DNA of 64,000 nucleotides from an uncultured Lachnospiraceae bacterium (GCA_951801245.1 CATOMC010000006.1:1-64000), one strand, 5' to 3'. Positions 45,649 through 54,602 are shown, counted from the first letter of the stretch. Program-made: numbers and translations. Notes: generated by a model not told the origin, from the letters alone.

Positions 45649-46209
45649 CTAAAAAGTGGGCGGTGTACTGACCCACAAAAATATGGCGCCGCTTTTGCCG
45701 CCTGCCTTGACATAGTGTTCCGAATCCGGGGTGAAGTAGAAGGCATCCCCCTTTTTGGCCTTGATACTGCGGTTCCCGACAATGATCGTGATGGAACCGG
45801 AGAGTACATAGCCAAACTCTTCCCCTTCATGGGGCTGGTCAGGATACGTGGAGCCTTCTGCCTCCAGGGTAACACGGATGGGTTCCATCATATTCTTCTG
45901 GGCATTGGGAATGATCCATTCGATCTTATTGTGGAGTTCCGTATCCACCTTCTCAAAGAAATCATCTCGCCCAAAGACGATCTGTTCATCGTCCGCATCA
46001 TTGAAGAAATCTTTTAAGTTGGAGCCAAGGCACTGCAGGATATCGATCAGTGTGGCGATGGAAGGGGAGGTGACATCGTTTTCCAACTGACTGATAAACC
46101 CCTTTGAAAGTTCACAGCGGTCAGCCAGTTCCTCCTGTGTCAGTCCCTTTTTGTTGCGCAGTTCTTTGATTTTGTTGCCCAGATCCATCCGGATGGAATT
46201 TGTGTCCAT
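45649..46209 (-). CDS. XRE/cupin transcriptional regulator of the pot operon
   Basis: 186 residues. N-terminal helix-turn-helix (IKELRNKKGLTQEELADRCE, then SKGFISQLENDVTSPSIATL) and a C-terminal cupin (HEGEEFGYVLSGSITIIVG, KGDAFYFTPDSEHYVKA), the PuuR-like layout. Such proteins sense a small ligand in the cupin, here plausibly a polyamine, and control nearby transport genes. GAGAGGGGC precedes ATG 46209. First gene of the reverse-strand operon; probably autoregulates at the dyads at 46233-46261. Confidence 0.9.
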   Translation of the reverse strand: MDTNSIRMDLGNKIKELRNKKGLTQEELADRCELSKGFISQLENDVTSPSIATLIDILQCLGSNLKDFFNDADDEQIVFGRDDFFEKVDTELHNKIEWIIPNAQKNMMEPIRVTLEAEGSTYPDQPHEGEEFGYVLSGSITIIVGNRSIKAKKGDAFYFTPDSEHYVKAGGKSGAIFLWVSTPPTF

Positions 46210-46232
46210 GATGCCCCTCTCAATTCAGTAAC

Positions 46233-46303
46233 AATAAACTAAAAGTTTACTAACGCTAAACATACACTGAATCCCATTATACAAGAATGTTGAGGTATGT
46301 CAA
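46233..46303 (-). promoter_or_regulatory. Promoter and candidate operators of the regulator-potABCD operon
   Basis: Reverse strand: -35 TTGACA (46303-46298), 16-bp spacer, -10 TATAAT (46281-46276). Just downstream lie two overlapping dyads: AATAAACT-aaa-AGTTTACT (46233-46251) and GTTTA-ctaacgc-TAAAC (46245-46261). They sit between promoter and start codon, where a bound XRE/cupin protein would block transcription. The 303-base gap to the lactonase gene otherwise holds only the forward promoter below. Confidence 0.6.
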
Positions 46304-46373
46304 TGGGAAAATTACAAAATACTGCAAATAATGCAAATCCTCAGGAAGAGGTATCCGGAAGAGACCTTAATGC

Positions 46374-46402
46374 TTTACATTTGAGGGCTTCATTGTTATA
46401 AT
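46374..46402 (+). promoter_or_regulatory. Sigma-A promoter of the lactonase gene
   Basis: TTTACA (46374-46379), 17-bp spacer, TATAAT (46397-46402), about 110 bases before the start codon. The leader holds a short in-frame-open stretch (LGVNLEQLDRIKEYHTKI) without a start codon; it looks like a chance or relic. Confidence 0.65.
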
Positions 46403-46512
46403 GAGACCATCGGGATAACACGTAAGAAAGCAAGTCTTGGTGTTAATCTGGAACAGCTTGACAGGATCAAAGAGTATCATACGAAAATAAGAGGCTGACT
46501 TGGAGGAATGAG

Positions 46513-47574
46513 ATGAACCAGGATAAATATGTGGCATATGTATCCACTTATACGGTGGGCAAAGCAGACAAACATGGGATTAAGATTTATGATGTGGATA
46601 TTGAAAATGGCAGAATGACAGAGAAGAATCAGGTGGAGATTACCAATTCTTCTTATATTACCATTTCCCACAATCAGAAATATTTGTATTCCATCACAGA
46701 CTTTGGTGTGGAGGCTTATAAGATTCTGCCCGGCGGTGATCTGGAAGTGATCAATGAAGGATCGATCAATGGCATGAGAGGGTGTTACCTGTCCACGGAT
46801 TATGAGGATAAACTTCTTTTTGTGGGAGGGTATCATGACGGAAAGATCACGGTTTTGCGGCTGCGGGAGGACGGCGGCATCGGTGAGATTACCGATGAGG
46901 TCTATCATAAGGGGCTTGGAAGCATAGCGGAACGTAATTTCAGACCTCATGTCAATTGTGTGAAGATGACCAGAGACAATCATTATCTGTGTGCGGCGGA
47001 TCTGGGTCTGGATCATGTGAATGTGTATCGGGTGGATCACGTAAACGGCAGGCTGAAACCTATTGACATGATCCGCAGCGAACAGGAATCTGCGCCTCGT
47101 CATCTGAAGTTCTCCAAAGACGGCAGGATCCTCTATATTGTACATGAGTTGAAGAATTATATTGACGTTTATACGTATGAAGAGATAAACGGGAATCCGG
47201 AGTTTGAGAAGATTCAGACGATCTCCACATTGAATGATTACCATGCGGGTGGTTCGGCGGCCAGCGCCCTCAATATTTCAGAGGATTTCAAATATCTGAC
47301 CAGTTCCAATGCGGGTGATAACAGCGCTATTGTCTATAACATCGATCAGACGACAGGGATGCTTGAGAAGATATTCTGTCTGCCGATCAGCGGAGATTAT
47401 CCGAAGGATGCGATCCTTTTCCCGGACAATAAGCATCTGGTGTCCTTGAACCATGAGTCCAATACGATGACGTTCTTTAATGTGGATCTTGAAAACGGAC
47501 TGCTTGTCATGAACGGCAAGGAGATCAAAGTGAATCAGCCTAACTGTATTATTTTCCATAAACTTGCCCAGTAG
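46513..47574 (+). CDS. Lactonase-family seven-bladed beta-propeller (6-phosphogluconolactonase-like)
   Basis: 353 residues, no signal peptide. Repeated blade motifs follow the Lactonase (PF10282) pattern: YVSTYT, HGIKIYDVDIENGRM, SYITISHNQKYLYSI, RPHVNCVKMTRDNHYLCAAD, APRHLKFSKDGRILYIVHE, and late FPDNKHLVSLNHESNTMTFF. Members hydrolyse 6-phosphogluconolactone in the pentose phosphate pathway, but many remain untested; no zwf or gnd is nearby. TTGGAGGAATGAG precedes ATG 46513. The terminator after it carries the spoIVA start region. Confidence 0.85.
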   Translation: MNQDKYVAYVSTYTVGKADKHGIKIYDVDIENGRMTEKNQVEITNSSYITISHNQKYLYSITDFGVEAYKILPGGDLEVINEGSINGMRGCYLSTDYEDKLLFVGGYHDGKITVLRLREDGGIGEITDEVYHKGLGSIAERNFRPHVNCVKMTRDNHYLCAADLGLDHVNVYRVDHVNGRLKPIDMIRSEQESAPRHLKFSKDGRILYIVHELKNYIDVYTYEEINGNPEFEKIQTISTLNDYHAGGSAASALNISEDFKYLTSSNAGDNSAIVYNIDQTTGMLEKIFCLPISGDYPKDAILFPDNKHLVSLNHESNTMTFFNVDLENGLLVMNGKEIKVNQPNCIIFHKLAQ

Positions 47575-47577
47575 ACG

Positions 47578-47606
47578 GCATAGTGAAGAATCCTTCTGCA
47601 TATACA
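47578..47606 (+). promoter_or_regulatory. Candidate sigma-E promoter of spoIVA
   Basis: GCATAGT (47578-47584, 6 of 7 with the sigma-E -35 consensus KMATATT), 14-bp spacer, CATATACA (47599-47606, 6 of 8 with CATACAMT). The expected start point is near 47613, giving a leader of about 22 bases. In Bacillus and Clostridium spoIVA belongs to the sigma-E regulon, which supports the call. The -10 box overlaps the 5' arm of the terminator hairpin. Confidence 0.6.
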
Positions 47607-47634
47607 TTTACCAGTATATGCAGGAGGTTTTTTT
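47592..47634 (+). terminator. Terminator hairpin whose 3' arm is the spoIVA ribosome binding site
   Basis: CCTTCTGCATATAC pairs with GTATATGCAGGAGG (14 bp, one T-G) around an 8-base loop, then seven Ts, then ATG at 47635. The AGGAGG of spoIVA is the end of the 3' arm and the T-tract is the spacer. It ends the lactonase transcript and masks the spoIVA start in any read-through. Confidence 0.85.
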
Positions 47635-49122
47635 ATGGATTTATTGCAGAATAGTACATATGACCTGTATAAAGATATACAGCTTAGAACAGGAGGAGAA
47701 ATCTATCTTGGCGTGGTGGGTCCTGTCAGAACAGGAAAGTCTACCTTTATCAAACGCTTTATGAACCTCCTGGTGCTTCCTTATATGGAAGATGAACATG
47801 AGAAAGAACGGGCACAAGACGAAATGCCTCAGAGCGCCGGCGGCAAGACCATTACGACAACAGAGCCCAAGTTTATCCCCAAGGAAGCCGCCCATGTGAA
47901 ACTGGGAACGGATATCAATGTGGATGTGCGGCTGATCGACTGTGTGGGGTATATGGTGGAAGGCGCTACGGGCCATATGGAGCAGGAAGAAGAACGTATG
48001 GTCAAGACCCCCTGGTCCGTGGAAGAGATTCCGTTTACCAAGGCGGCAGAGATCGGCACCAGAAAGGTTATCAAGGATCATTCCACAATCGGGATTGTTG
48101 TGACTTGTGACGGTTCTTTTGGAGAACTGGCCAGAGAAAACTTCTTAAATGCGGAAGAGCGTACCATTAAGGAACTGCAGGCCCTTGGCAAGCCTTTCAT
48201 TGTCCTTTTGAACTCAGAGAAACCGTATGCGGAGGAGACAAGAGCGCTTGCGGACGAAATCAGTGATAAATATCAGGTAACAGTGATGCCTGTCAATTGT
48301 GAGCAGTTGAAAAAGGAAGATATCAACCACATTATGGAAAATATCCTCTATGAGTTTCCGCTGACCATGATAGAGTTCTATATGCCCAAGTGGGTGGAGA
48401 TGCTTTCTTGTGATCATAAGATGAAGAAAGATATCATTCAACAGATCAGGCAGTTGATGACCACTCTGAATAACATACGGGACATCACGGCAGATCATTT
48501 TGTGATGGAGAGCGAATATATCAGAAAGTGTAAGCTGGACGGGGTCAACATGTCGGATGGCAGTGTGCGCATTATTCTGGATGTGGACGATGCGTACTAT
48601 TATGAGATGTTAAGCGATCTTGTGGGAGAGTCGATCGGCAGTGAATACCAGCTTCTGGCAACGCTTCGGGAGATGGCGAAGATGAAGAGAGAGTATGTGA
48701 AAGTACTGCATGCGTTAGAAGCCGTGCGCTATAAAGGATACGGCGTGGTGATGCCGGATCGAGAGGAGATTGTACTGGAGAAACCGGAACTGATTAAGCA
48801 GGGGAATAAGTTCGGGGTAAAAATAAAAGCCGAGAGTCCCAGCATCCATATGATCAAAGCAAGCATTGAAACGGAGATCTCTCCCATCGTGGGGACGGAG
48901 GAACAGGCAAGAGATCTGATTCAGTTTATTTCTGATACAGGTTCCAGCGAGGAAGGCATTTGGGAGACCAATATTTTTGGTAAAACGGTGGAGCAGTTGG
49001 TCAATGATGGCATTAACGGCAAGATCTCCATGATCAATGAGGAGAGCCAGGCCAAATTGCAGGAGACCATGCAGAAGATTGTCAATGACAGTAACGGCGG
49101 TATGGTGTGTATCATTATTTGA
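47635..49122 (+). CDS. spoIVA: Stage IV sporulation protein A (coat morphogenetic ATPase)
   Basis: Made in the mother cell; polymerises around the forespore by ATP hydrolysis and anchors the coat. 495 residues, as in Bacillus. N-terminal P-loop YLGVVGPVRTGKSTFIKRFM (Walker A 29-37), switch-like LIDCVGYMVEGATGHME and TTTEPKFIP, then the long middle and C-terminal domains ending GGMVCIII, the conserved membrane-seeking tail. ATG 47635 is fixed by the AGGAGG-T7 spacing. It shows that the organism forms spores. Confidence 0.97.
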   Translation: MDLLQNSTYDLYKDIQLRTGGEIYLGVVGPVRTGKSTFIKRFMNLLVLPYMEDEHEKERAQDEMPQSAGGKTITTTEPKFIPKEAAHVKLGTDINVDVRLIDCVGYMVEGATGHMEQEEERMVKTPWSVEEIPFTKAAEIGTRKVIKDHSTIGIVVTCDGSFGELARENFLNAEERTIKELQALGKPFIVLLNSEKPYAEETRALADEISDKYQVTVMPVNCEQLKKEDINHIMENILYEFPLTMIEFYMPKWVEMLSCDHKMKKDIIQQIRQLMTTLNNIRDITADHFVMESEYIRKCKLDGVNMSDGSVRIILDVDDAYYYEMLSDLVGESIGSEYQLLATLREMAKMKREYVKVLHALEAVRYKGYGVVMPDREEIVLEKPELIKQGNKFGVKIKAESPSIHMIKASIETEISPIVGTEEQARDLIQFISDTGSSEEGIWETNIFGKTVEQLVNDGINGKISMINEESQAKLQETMQKIVNDSNGGMVCIII

Positions 49123-49273
49123 CGATGGATGGGGTATCGCTTTGGTGATATTCTGGTATGTTTGTCTGTTGGCTCAGTGTCGGAAGTTTGTCGGTGCTGG
49201 GCCTTGACTTGTTTACGGGGTGTGATCTGCCTTATTATTTTCAGGAAAGAAGATAGAAAAAACAAAACAGGTG

Positions 49274-49282
49274 TGGTATACT
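49274..49282 (+). promoter_or_regulatory. Extended -10 promoter of the purine nucleoside phosphorylase gene
   Basis: TGGTATACT: TG one base before a TATACT -10 box (49277-49282); the -35 region (TAGAAA-like) is poor. It lies in the 240-base gap after spoIVA, which holds nothing else I recognise. Confidence 0.5.
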
Positions 49283-49362
49283 GTACGAAAAGCGGCTGCC
49301 TGCGCCGGCAGTGTGCTGTGGAAAAGATATAATAAGAAAAGGATTAGAGAGGTGGCAAACAT

Positions 49363-50196
49363 ATGAATCCTGTGTATGAGAAACTCTTAAAGTGTTATGA
49401 GTGTTACAAAGCAAAGATTGATTTTGATCCCAAGGTGGCGGTAGTACTTGGCTCCGGGCTTGGGAATTTTGCGAAAGTAGTGGATGTGAAAGCACAATTG
49501 CCTTACAGTGAGATCGAAGGTTTTCCGGTATCTACTGTGCCGGGACATGCCGGAAAGTTTATTTTTGGTTATATCAATGAGATACCAGTGGTACTGATGC
49601 AGGGACGCGTACATTATTATGAAGGATATCCGATCACTGACGTGGTGCTTCCGGCCAGGCTGATGAAGATGATGGGAGCGCAGGTACTCTTTTTGACCAA
49701 TGCTTCGGGCGGCATCAATCCTTCCTTCCATGCGGGGAGCCTGATGCTGATCAAGGATCATGTGTCCCTTTTTGCACCGAATCCGCTGATCGGGCCAAAC
49801 ATCGATGAACTGGGGACCAGATTCCCGGATATGTCCCATGTCTATGATGAGGATCTGCAGAAGATCATTACAGATACGGCCAGAGAGAATGATATTGAAT
49901 TGTTCGAGGGCGTATATGCACAGCTTACGGGGCCTTCTTTTGAGTCTCCGGCGGAGATTCAGATGCTGTATAAGCTGGGCGTCAGCGCGGTGGGTATGAG
50001 TACGGTGGTGGAGGCCATTGCGGCGAACCATATGGGAATGAAGATCTGTGGTGTTTCTTGTGTGAGCAATCTGGCGGCAGGCATGAACAGTGCACCGCTC
50101 ACCCATGAAGAAGTACAGGAAGCGGCCAATGCGGTGGCACCGAAGTTTGAGAAGCTGTTGGTGGAATCGATTACCAAATTTGGAGCTGTTATGTAA
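49363..50196 (+). CDS. punA: Purine nucleoside phosphorylase (trimeric type)
   Basis: Phosphorolysis of inosine and guanosine to base and ribose 1-phosphate. 277 residues. Phosphate-binding LGSGLGNF, GHAGKF, MQGRVHYYEGY; base-binding LTNASGGINPSF, YAQLTGPSFESPAEI and the late CVSNLAAGM. Type is trimeric PNP rather than hexameric DeoD. GAGAGGTGG precedes ATG 49363. First gene of a nucleoside salvage group with cdd and the amidohydrolase. Confidence 0.95.
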   Translation: MNPVYEKLLKCYECYKAKIDFDPKVAVVLGSGLGNFAKVVDVKAQLPYSEIEGFPVSTVPGHAGKFIFGYINEIPVVLMQGRVHYYEGYPITDVVLPARLMKMMGAQVLFLTNASGGINPSFHAGSLMLIKDHVSLFAPNPLIGPNIDELGTRFPDMSHVYDEDLQKIITDTARENDIELFEGVYAQLTGPSFESPAEIQMLYKLGVSAVGMSTVVEAIAANHMGMKICGVSCVSNLAAGMNSAPLTHEEVQEAANAVAPKFEKLLVESITKFGAVM

Positions 50197-50202
50197 AATC
50201 AT

Positions 50203-50236
50203 AAGCGCATGCCTTTTGGAGGGATGCGCTTTTTTC
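50203..50236 (+). terminator. Terminator after punA
   Basis: AAGCGCATGCC and GGGATGCGCTT form a stem (one mismatch) followed by TTTTTT. cdd starts 75 bases further on. Confidence 0.85.
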
Positions 50237-50310
50237 AGGAAAGCCAATGACGATTTATATGGTAACGTTCATCTGTATTTGTTATCATTGCATTACTTAG
50301 GAGGAGAACT

Positions 50311-50751
50311 ATGCTTTCGGAAGAAAAGATTCATGAGCTGATCGCCAGTGCCATAGCGGCAAGAGAGAACTCATATGCGCCCTATTCCCATTATCAGGTC
50401 GGTGCGGCTCTGCTGGTGGATAACGGGCAGATTATTATGGGGTGTAATATCGAAAATGCCGCCTACACCCCCACAAACTGTGCGGAGCGGACGGCCTTTT
50501 TTAAGGCAGTCAGTGAAGGCATTCGGGGATTTCGTGCGATTGCGGTGGCTGGCGGTCCGGCCGGAGAAGAGATTTCGCAGTTTGCCTATCCCTGCGGGGT
50601 CTGCAGACAGGTGATGATGGAGTTTTGCAATCCGGCCTCGTTTCAGATCATTGTGGCAAAGTCACGGGAGGAATATGTGTGTACGACGTTGGAACAATTG
50701 CTGCCGGACGGATTTGGTCCGGACAATCTGGATGCAGGAGAGAAAGTCTGA
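50311..50751 (+). CDS. cdd: Cytidine deaminase
   Basis: Converts cytidine and deoxycytidine to uridine forms. 146 residues, the small homotetrameric type. Zinc site: CAERTA (Cys57, catalytic Glu59) and PCGVCRQ (Cys95, Cys98); substrate loop APYSHYQVGAALL and GCNIENAAYTP. TAGGAGGAGAACT precedes ATG 50311. Confidence 0.96.
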   Translation: MLSEEKIHELIASAIAARENSYAPYSHYQVGAALLVDNGQIIMGCNIENAAYTPTNCAERTAFFKAVSEGIRGFRAIAVAGGPAGEEISQFAYPCGVCRQVMMEFCNPASFQIIVAKSREEYVCTTLEQLLPDGFGPDNLDAGEKV

Positions 50752-50818
50752 AAGCGGAAGTGTTATGATAACAGATATAAGAATTGGCTATGAACAGAAC
50801 AGGAAGGGGTGCTTTAAG

Positions 50819-52114
50819 ATGAACATCAGATTATATCATGCAAAGATTCTGACCATGCAGGAGAAACAGATTTTGGAGGGGGAAGTATGGGTACAGGATC
50901 ATAAGATTGTGTACGTGGGGGACGGCAGTGACGTGGATGCAATCTACCGGGAACTGGCCCTTGAAAGCATTGTCTGGGACAGAGAGATTGACTGCGAGGG
51001 GAACCTTCTGATGCCCGGGTTTAAGAATGCCCACACGCATTCCGGCATGACGCTTCTTCGTTCCTATGCGGATGATATGCCGCTGTCCGACTGGCTGAAT
51101 AAGCAGGTATTTCCCATTGAGGCGAAAATGGAGGGTGAGATGATCTATCATCTGACGAAACTGGCCATCCTGGAATATCTGACCAGTGGTATCACGGCGG
51201 TCTTTGATATGTATCTGACACCGGAGACCATCGCACAGGCCTGTGTGGATATGGGGATGCGCTGTGTGCAGGTTGGCGGTGTGAATAATTTCAGCCAGTC
51301 TCTGGAACTGATCGAGCGCATGTATCAGCAATTGAACCATGATGATCCGCTGCTTAGCTATTTTATTGGTTTTCATGCAGAATATACCTGTTCACGGGAA
51401 CTGCTTGAGGGAGTGGCCAGACTGGCCCATCAGTATCAGGCGCCGGTATTTACACATCTTGCGGAGACCAGCGCAGAGGTGGAAGGCTGCAGGCAGCGTT
51501 ATGGGATGTCACCGGTGAAGCTGTTAGATTCTCTTGGCATGTTTGAGTATGGCGGCGGCGGTTATCATTGTGTCTATCTGGAGGAAGAGGATATGGATAT
51601 TTTCCAGAAGAGGGGGCTTAGTGTGGTGACCAATCCCGGATCGAATACCAAACTGGCCAGCGGTATTGCGCCGATTGCGGCTTATCTGAAAAGAGGAATC
51701 AATGTGGCAATCGGAACGGACGGCCCTGCCAGCAATAACTGTCTGGACATGTTCCGGGAAATGTTCCTGGTGACGGGACTGGCCAAACTTCGTGAACAGG
51801 ATGCTTCTGCCGTAGATGCCGGGGAAGTGCTGAAAATGGCTACCGTGAACGGCTCTAAGGCCATGAACCTGCCGGATACGGATACGCTTGCCAAAGGCAA
51901 AGAAGCGGATATGATCATGATAGACCTGCATCAGCCGAATATGCAGCCGCTTAACAATATTCCCAAGAACATTGTCTATAGCGGCAGCAAGCAGAATGTG
52001 AAGATGACCATGATCCGGGGTAAGATATTGTATGAAAACGGACAGTTTACCAAAGCATATGATGTGGAAGAAATTTATAGAAAGGCGAATGAGATCATCA
52101 ATCATCTCAGATAA
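50819..52114 (+). CDS. Amidohydrolase, MTA/SAH (adenosine-type) deaminase family
   Basis: 431 residues. Metal site NAHTHSGM (HxH), HLAETSAEVEGC and YHCVYLEEED, and the Asp in AIGTDGPASNNCLDMF; NPGSNTKLASG and ANIVYSG-like KNIVYSGSKQNVKMTMIRG are typical of the MtaD/SsnA group. It probably deaminates 5'-methylthioadenosine, S-adenosylhomocysteine or adenosine, which fits its place beside punA and cdd. ATG 50819 follows AGGAAGGGG with 9 bases between; starts further upstream would lie inside cdd. The MutS-like gene starts three bases after its stop. Confidence 0.88.
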   Translation: MNIRLYHAKILTMQEKQILEGEVWVQDHKIVYVGDGSDVDAIYRELALESIVWDREIDCEGNLLMPGFKNAHTHSGMTLLRSYADDMPLSDWLNKQVFPIEAKMEGEMIYHLTKLAILEYLTSGITAVFDMYLTPETIAQACVDMGMRCVQVGGVNNFSQSLELIERMYQQLNHDDPLLSYFIGFHAEYTCSRELLEGVARLAHQYQAPVFTHLAETSAEVEGCRQRYGMSPVKLLDSLGMFEYGGGGYHCVYLEEEDMDIFQKRGLSVVTNPGSNTKLASGIAPIAAYLKRGINVAIGTDGPASNNCLDMFREMFLVTGLAKLREQDASAVDAGEVLKMATVNGSKAMNLPDTDTLAKGKEADMIMIDLHQPNMQPLNNIPKNIVYSGSKQNVKMTMIRGKILYENGQFTKAYDVEEIYRKANEIINHLR

Positions 52115-52116
52115 AT

Positions 52117-53811
52117 ATGGATGCTTTGTTTTTGGCGGGCGTGATCGTGCTTTTGATTGTGCTCTTTATGGGGAAAGAATACCTTGACAGCAAAACCTTT
52201 CAAAAGAGGATTCTGCAGAAACTGTTTCTGAGTTATGGCACGAAACCGAACCGGACATACGGACCGGAAGAACTGGGTCATATCAGTATGTATTATCAGA
52301 AACACCGGACCGGGGAGCAGATAGACGATATTACGTGGAACGATCTGCATCTGGATGAAATCTATGCGAGTATGAATACATCCTGCAGTGCGGCGGGAGA
52401 TGAATATCTTTATTATCGGCTGCGCACGCCGCTTTATGACGAAGAGCAGATGTCGGATATGGAAAAGCGGATTTGCTTTTTTATGGAACATGAAGCAGAA
52501 AGGCATAAGGTACAGCGTATTTTCTACCAGTTAGGCCGGATCAGAAAATATTCCATATATGAGTATCTGGATCATCTGGAATCACTGGGTGTCAGAAAGA
52601 ACGGAAAATATCTGCTCTACGATCTTGCGGCGGCGGCCTGCTTTGGGCTGTTATTCTATTCTCTGCCTGTCGGATTGATCGCTTTATTGATTGTGTTGTG
52701 CCATAATCTGATCGGCTATTTTAAAGAATATAAAGAGATAGAGCCATATATCAGCAGTTTCCGGTACATCCGCAGAATGCTTGGATGCGCGGAAAGGATG
52801 GGGAGGGAGCAGATACCGGTGATCGCTGTGGAGCAGGCAAGGCTGCGGGACTGCCATCAGAAGTTGAAAGGTTTTCTGCGCAATTCCTATCTTGTTATTT
52901 CAGCGGAGAAAGGAAACGGCAATCCGTTGGAAGTTGTGCTTGACTATCTGCGTATGCTCTTTTATCTGGACCTGATCCAGTTTAACCGGGCGCTCACGGC
53001 ACTCCGGGGACATATGGATGAAGTAGACGAGATGATCACCATATTGGGGGAGATTGAGACGGATGTGGTGGTGGGAGCCTATCGGAAAAGCCTTTTGGAC
53101 GGCTATTGTGTGCCAAAGCTGCATTATGACGACAGGGCGGATCTTTTATTACGGGTGGACGATCTGTATCACCCGCTTTTGAAAGATCCTGTCAAAAACT
53201 CATTGAAAGTGACCAGAGGCGTTCTTTTGACCGGGTCCAATGCTTCCGGGAAATCTACCTTCCTGCGGGCAGTGGCCACTGCAGGGGTGCTATCGCAGAC
53301 GATCCATACGTGTCCGGCTGACAGTTATGAAGCGCCGATTTTTCGGATTTATTCGTCCATGTCCCTGCGGGATGATCTGACAGGCGGCGACAGCTATTAT
53401 ATGGTGGAAATCAAGTCCATCAAGCGGATCCTGGATGTGACCATGCAGAGGGATAAAAGGCCGGTGCTTTGTTTTGTGGATGAGGTGCTTCGGGGTACCA
53501 ACACGGTGGAGCGGATCGCGGCATCTACACAGATTATGAAAATGCTTTCAAAGGGAAATACACTTTGTTTTGCGGCGACCCATGATGTGGAGCTGACCAG
53601 ACTTTTGGCATCCTTATATGACAATTATCATTTCGAGGAAAAAATCGAGGAAGAAGATATTTATTTCCCGTATCTTCTGCTTAAAGGACCGGCCACGTCC
53701 CGCAATGCGATCGCGCTTCTCAATATGTTGGGATATGACAAAACCATTATAAAAGAAGCCGAGGCCATGGCACAACGGTTCTTAAGCAGCGGCAGTTGGG
53801 GACTGTCATAA
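52117..53811 (+). CDS. Membrane-tethered MutS-family ATPase
   Basis: 564 residues. Membrane segments: one at the very N-terminus (LFLAGVIVLLIVLFMG) and a hairpin pair at about 170-205 (LAAAACFGLLFYSLPV, then GLIALLIVLCHNLIG). The C-terminal MutS ATPase domain is complete: LLTGSNASGKSTFLRAVA, LTGGDSYYMVEIKSI, VLCFVDEVLRGTNTVERIAAS and ATHDVELTRLL. Mismatch-recognition and connector domains are missing, so it is not canonical mismatch repair. No ribosome site is evident: ATG 52117 lies two bases after the previous TAA and is probably coupled. Confidence 0.85.
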   Translation: MDALFLAGVIVLLIVLFMGKEYLDSKTFQKRILQKLFLSYGTKPNRTYGPEELGHISMYYQKHRTGEQIDDITWNDLHLDEIYASMNTSCSAAGDEYLYYRLRTPLYDEEQMSDMEKRICFFMEHEAERHKVQRIFYQLGRIRKYSIYEYLDHLESLGVRKNGKYLLYDLAAAACFGLLFYSLPVGLIALLIVLCHNLIGYFKEYKEIEPYISSFRYIRRMLGCAERMGREQIPVIAVEQARLRDCHQKLKGFLRNSYLVISAEKGNGNPLEVVLDYLRMLFYLDLIQFNRALTALRGHMDEVDEMITILGEIETDVVVGAYRKSLLDGYCVPKLHYDDRADLLLRVDDLYHPLLKDPVKNSLKVTRGVLLTGSNASGKSTFLRAVATAGVLSQTIHTCPADSYEAPIFRIYSSMSLRDDLTGGDSYYMVEIKSIKRILDVTMQRDKRPVLCFVDEVLRGTNTVERIAASTQIMKMLSKGNTLCFAATHDVELTRLLASLYDNYHFEEKIEEEDIYFPYLLLKGPATSRNAIALLNMLGYDKTIIKEAEAMAQRFLSSGSWGLS

Positions 53812-53873
53812 TACTGGCGGGCGGCTGATCGACTGCGGCCAAACAGGAAGAAAAACAAGAAGGGAATTATGCT

Positions 53874-54356
53874 ATGAAGGTAACGATCTATACGGACGGG
53901 GCAGCCAGAGGCAATCCGGAAGGGCCTGGCGGATACGGTGTGGTCCTGCAGTATGTGGATCCGAAAGGGACTCTGCATGAGAGGGAATATTCTGCCGGAT
54001 ATAAGAAGACGACCAACAATCGCATGGAGCTGATGGCGGCGATCATAGGACTTGAGGCGTTGACGAAAGCCTGTGAGGTGACTCTGATATCCGACTCCAA
54101 ATACGTCACAGATGCTTTTAACCAGCACTGGATCGAAAACTGGGTCAGGAAGGGCTGGAAGACCGCAGGGAATAAGCCTGTCAAAAATGTGGATCTCTGG
54201 GAGCGTCTTCTGAAAGCAAAGAAACCGCATAAAGTGACATTCTGCTGGGTCAAGGGACATGACGGACACCCGGAAAATGAGCGCTGTGATAAGTTAGCGA
54301 CTACGGCGGCGGATGGTGCGGACTTACTTGACGATGCGGGAGTAGCCGTGCTATAA
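53874..54356 (+). CDS. rnhA: Ribonuclease HI
   Basis: Cuts RNA in RNA-DNA hybrids. 160 residues. Catalytic residues Asp8 ([16 protein letters not shown]), Glu52 (NRMELMA), Asp74 ([12 protein letters not shown]) and Asp139, with His129 ([18 protein letters not shown]). The basic handle [20 protein letters not shown] is present. AGAAGGGAATTATGCT precedes ATG 53874. Confidence 0.95.
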   Translation: MKVTIYTDGAARGNPEGPGGYGVVLQYVDPKGTLHEREYSAGYKKTTNNRMELMAAIIGLEALTKACEVTLISDSKYVTDAFNQHWIENWVRKGWKTAGNKPVKNVDLWERLLKAKKPHKVTFCWVKGHDGHPENERCDKLATTAADGADLLDDAGVAVL

Positions 54357-54415
54357 TAAGCCTAGTTTTGAGGCCATGTGGGCTATTTATTCAGGAAGAG
54401 AGAAGGTTGGGACAG

Positions 54416-54592
54416 ATGACAAACTTGATTTTATTTGTGAATTCATTTTTATCTTATTTATTGTGCTTTTTACTGATCGTTGCGCTGGTCGTAGTGGCCT
54501 GCATAATCGGTGCGAAGTGGCGCAAAAGCAAAGATGCGAAGGCGGCGGCACAGGCTTCCGGATCGGATGAGGCACAGCAGACAACCATATAG
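54416..54592 (+). CDS. Small single-helix membrane protein
   Basis: 58 residues: one long membrane helix (LLCFLLIVALVVVACIIGA) followed by a basic then acidic/Gln tail (KWRKSKDAKAAAQASGSDEA). ATG 54416 has AGAAGG nearby; GTG/ATG positions further up give an implausible N-terminus. It lies between rnhA and the WYL regulator. Function unknown; small membrane proteins of this kind recur in Lachnospiraceae. Confidence 0.65.
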   Translation: MTNLILFVNSFLSYLLCFLLIVALVVVACIIGAKWRKSKDAKAAAQASGSDEAQQTTI

Positions 54593-54602
54593 ATTATTTT
54601 GC

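Noticed and set aside
49387..50247. 286-codon frame antisense to punA
   Set aside because: The sense strand is clearly purine nucleoside phosphorylase; the antisense frame runs into the terminator.
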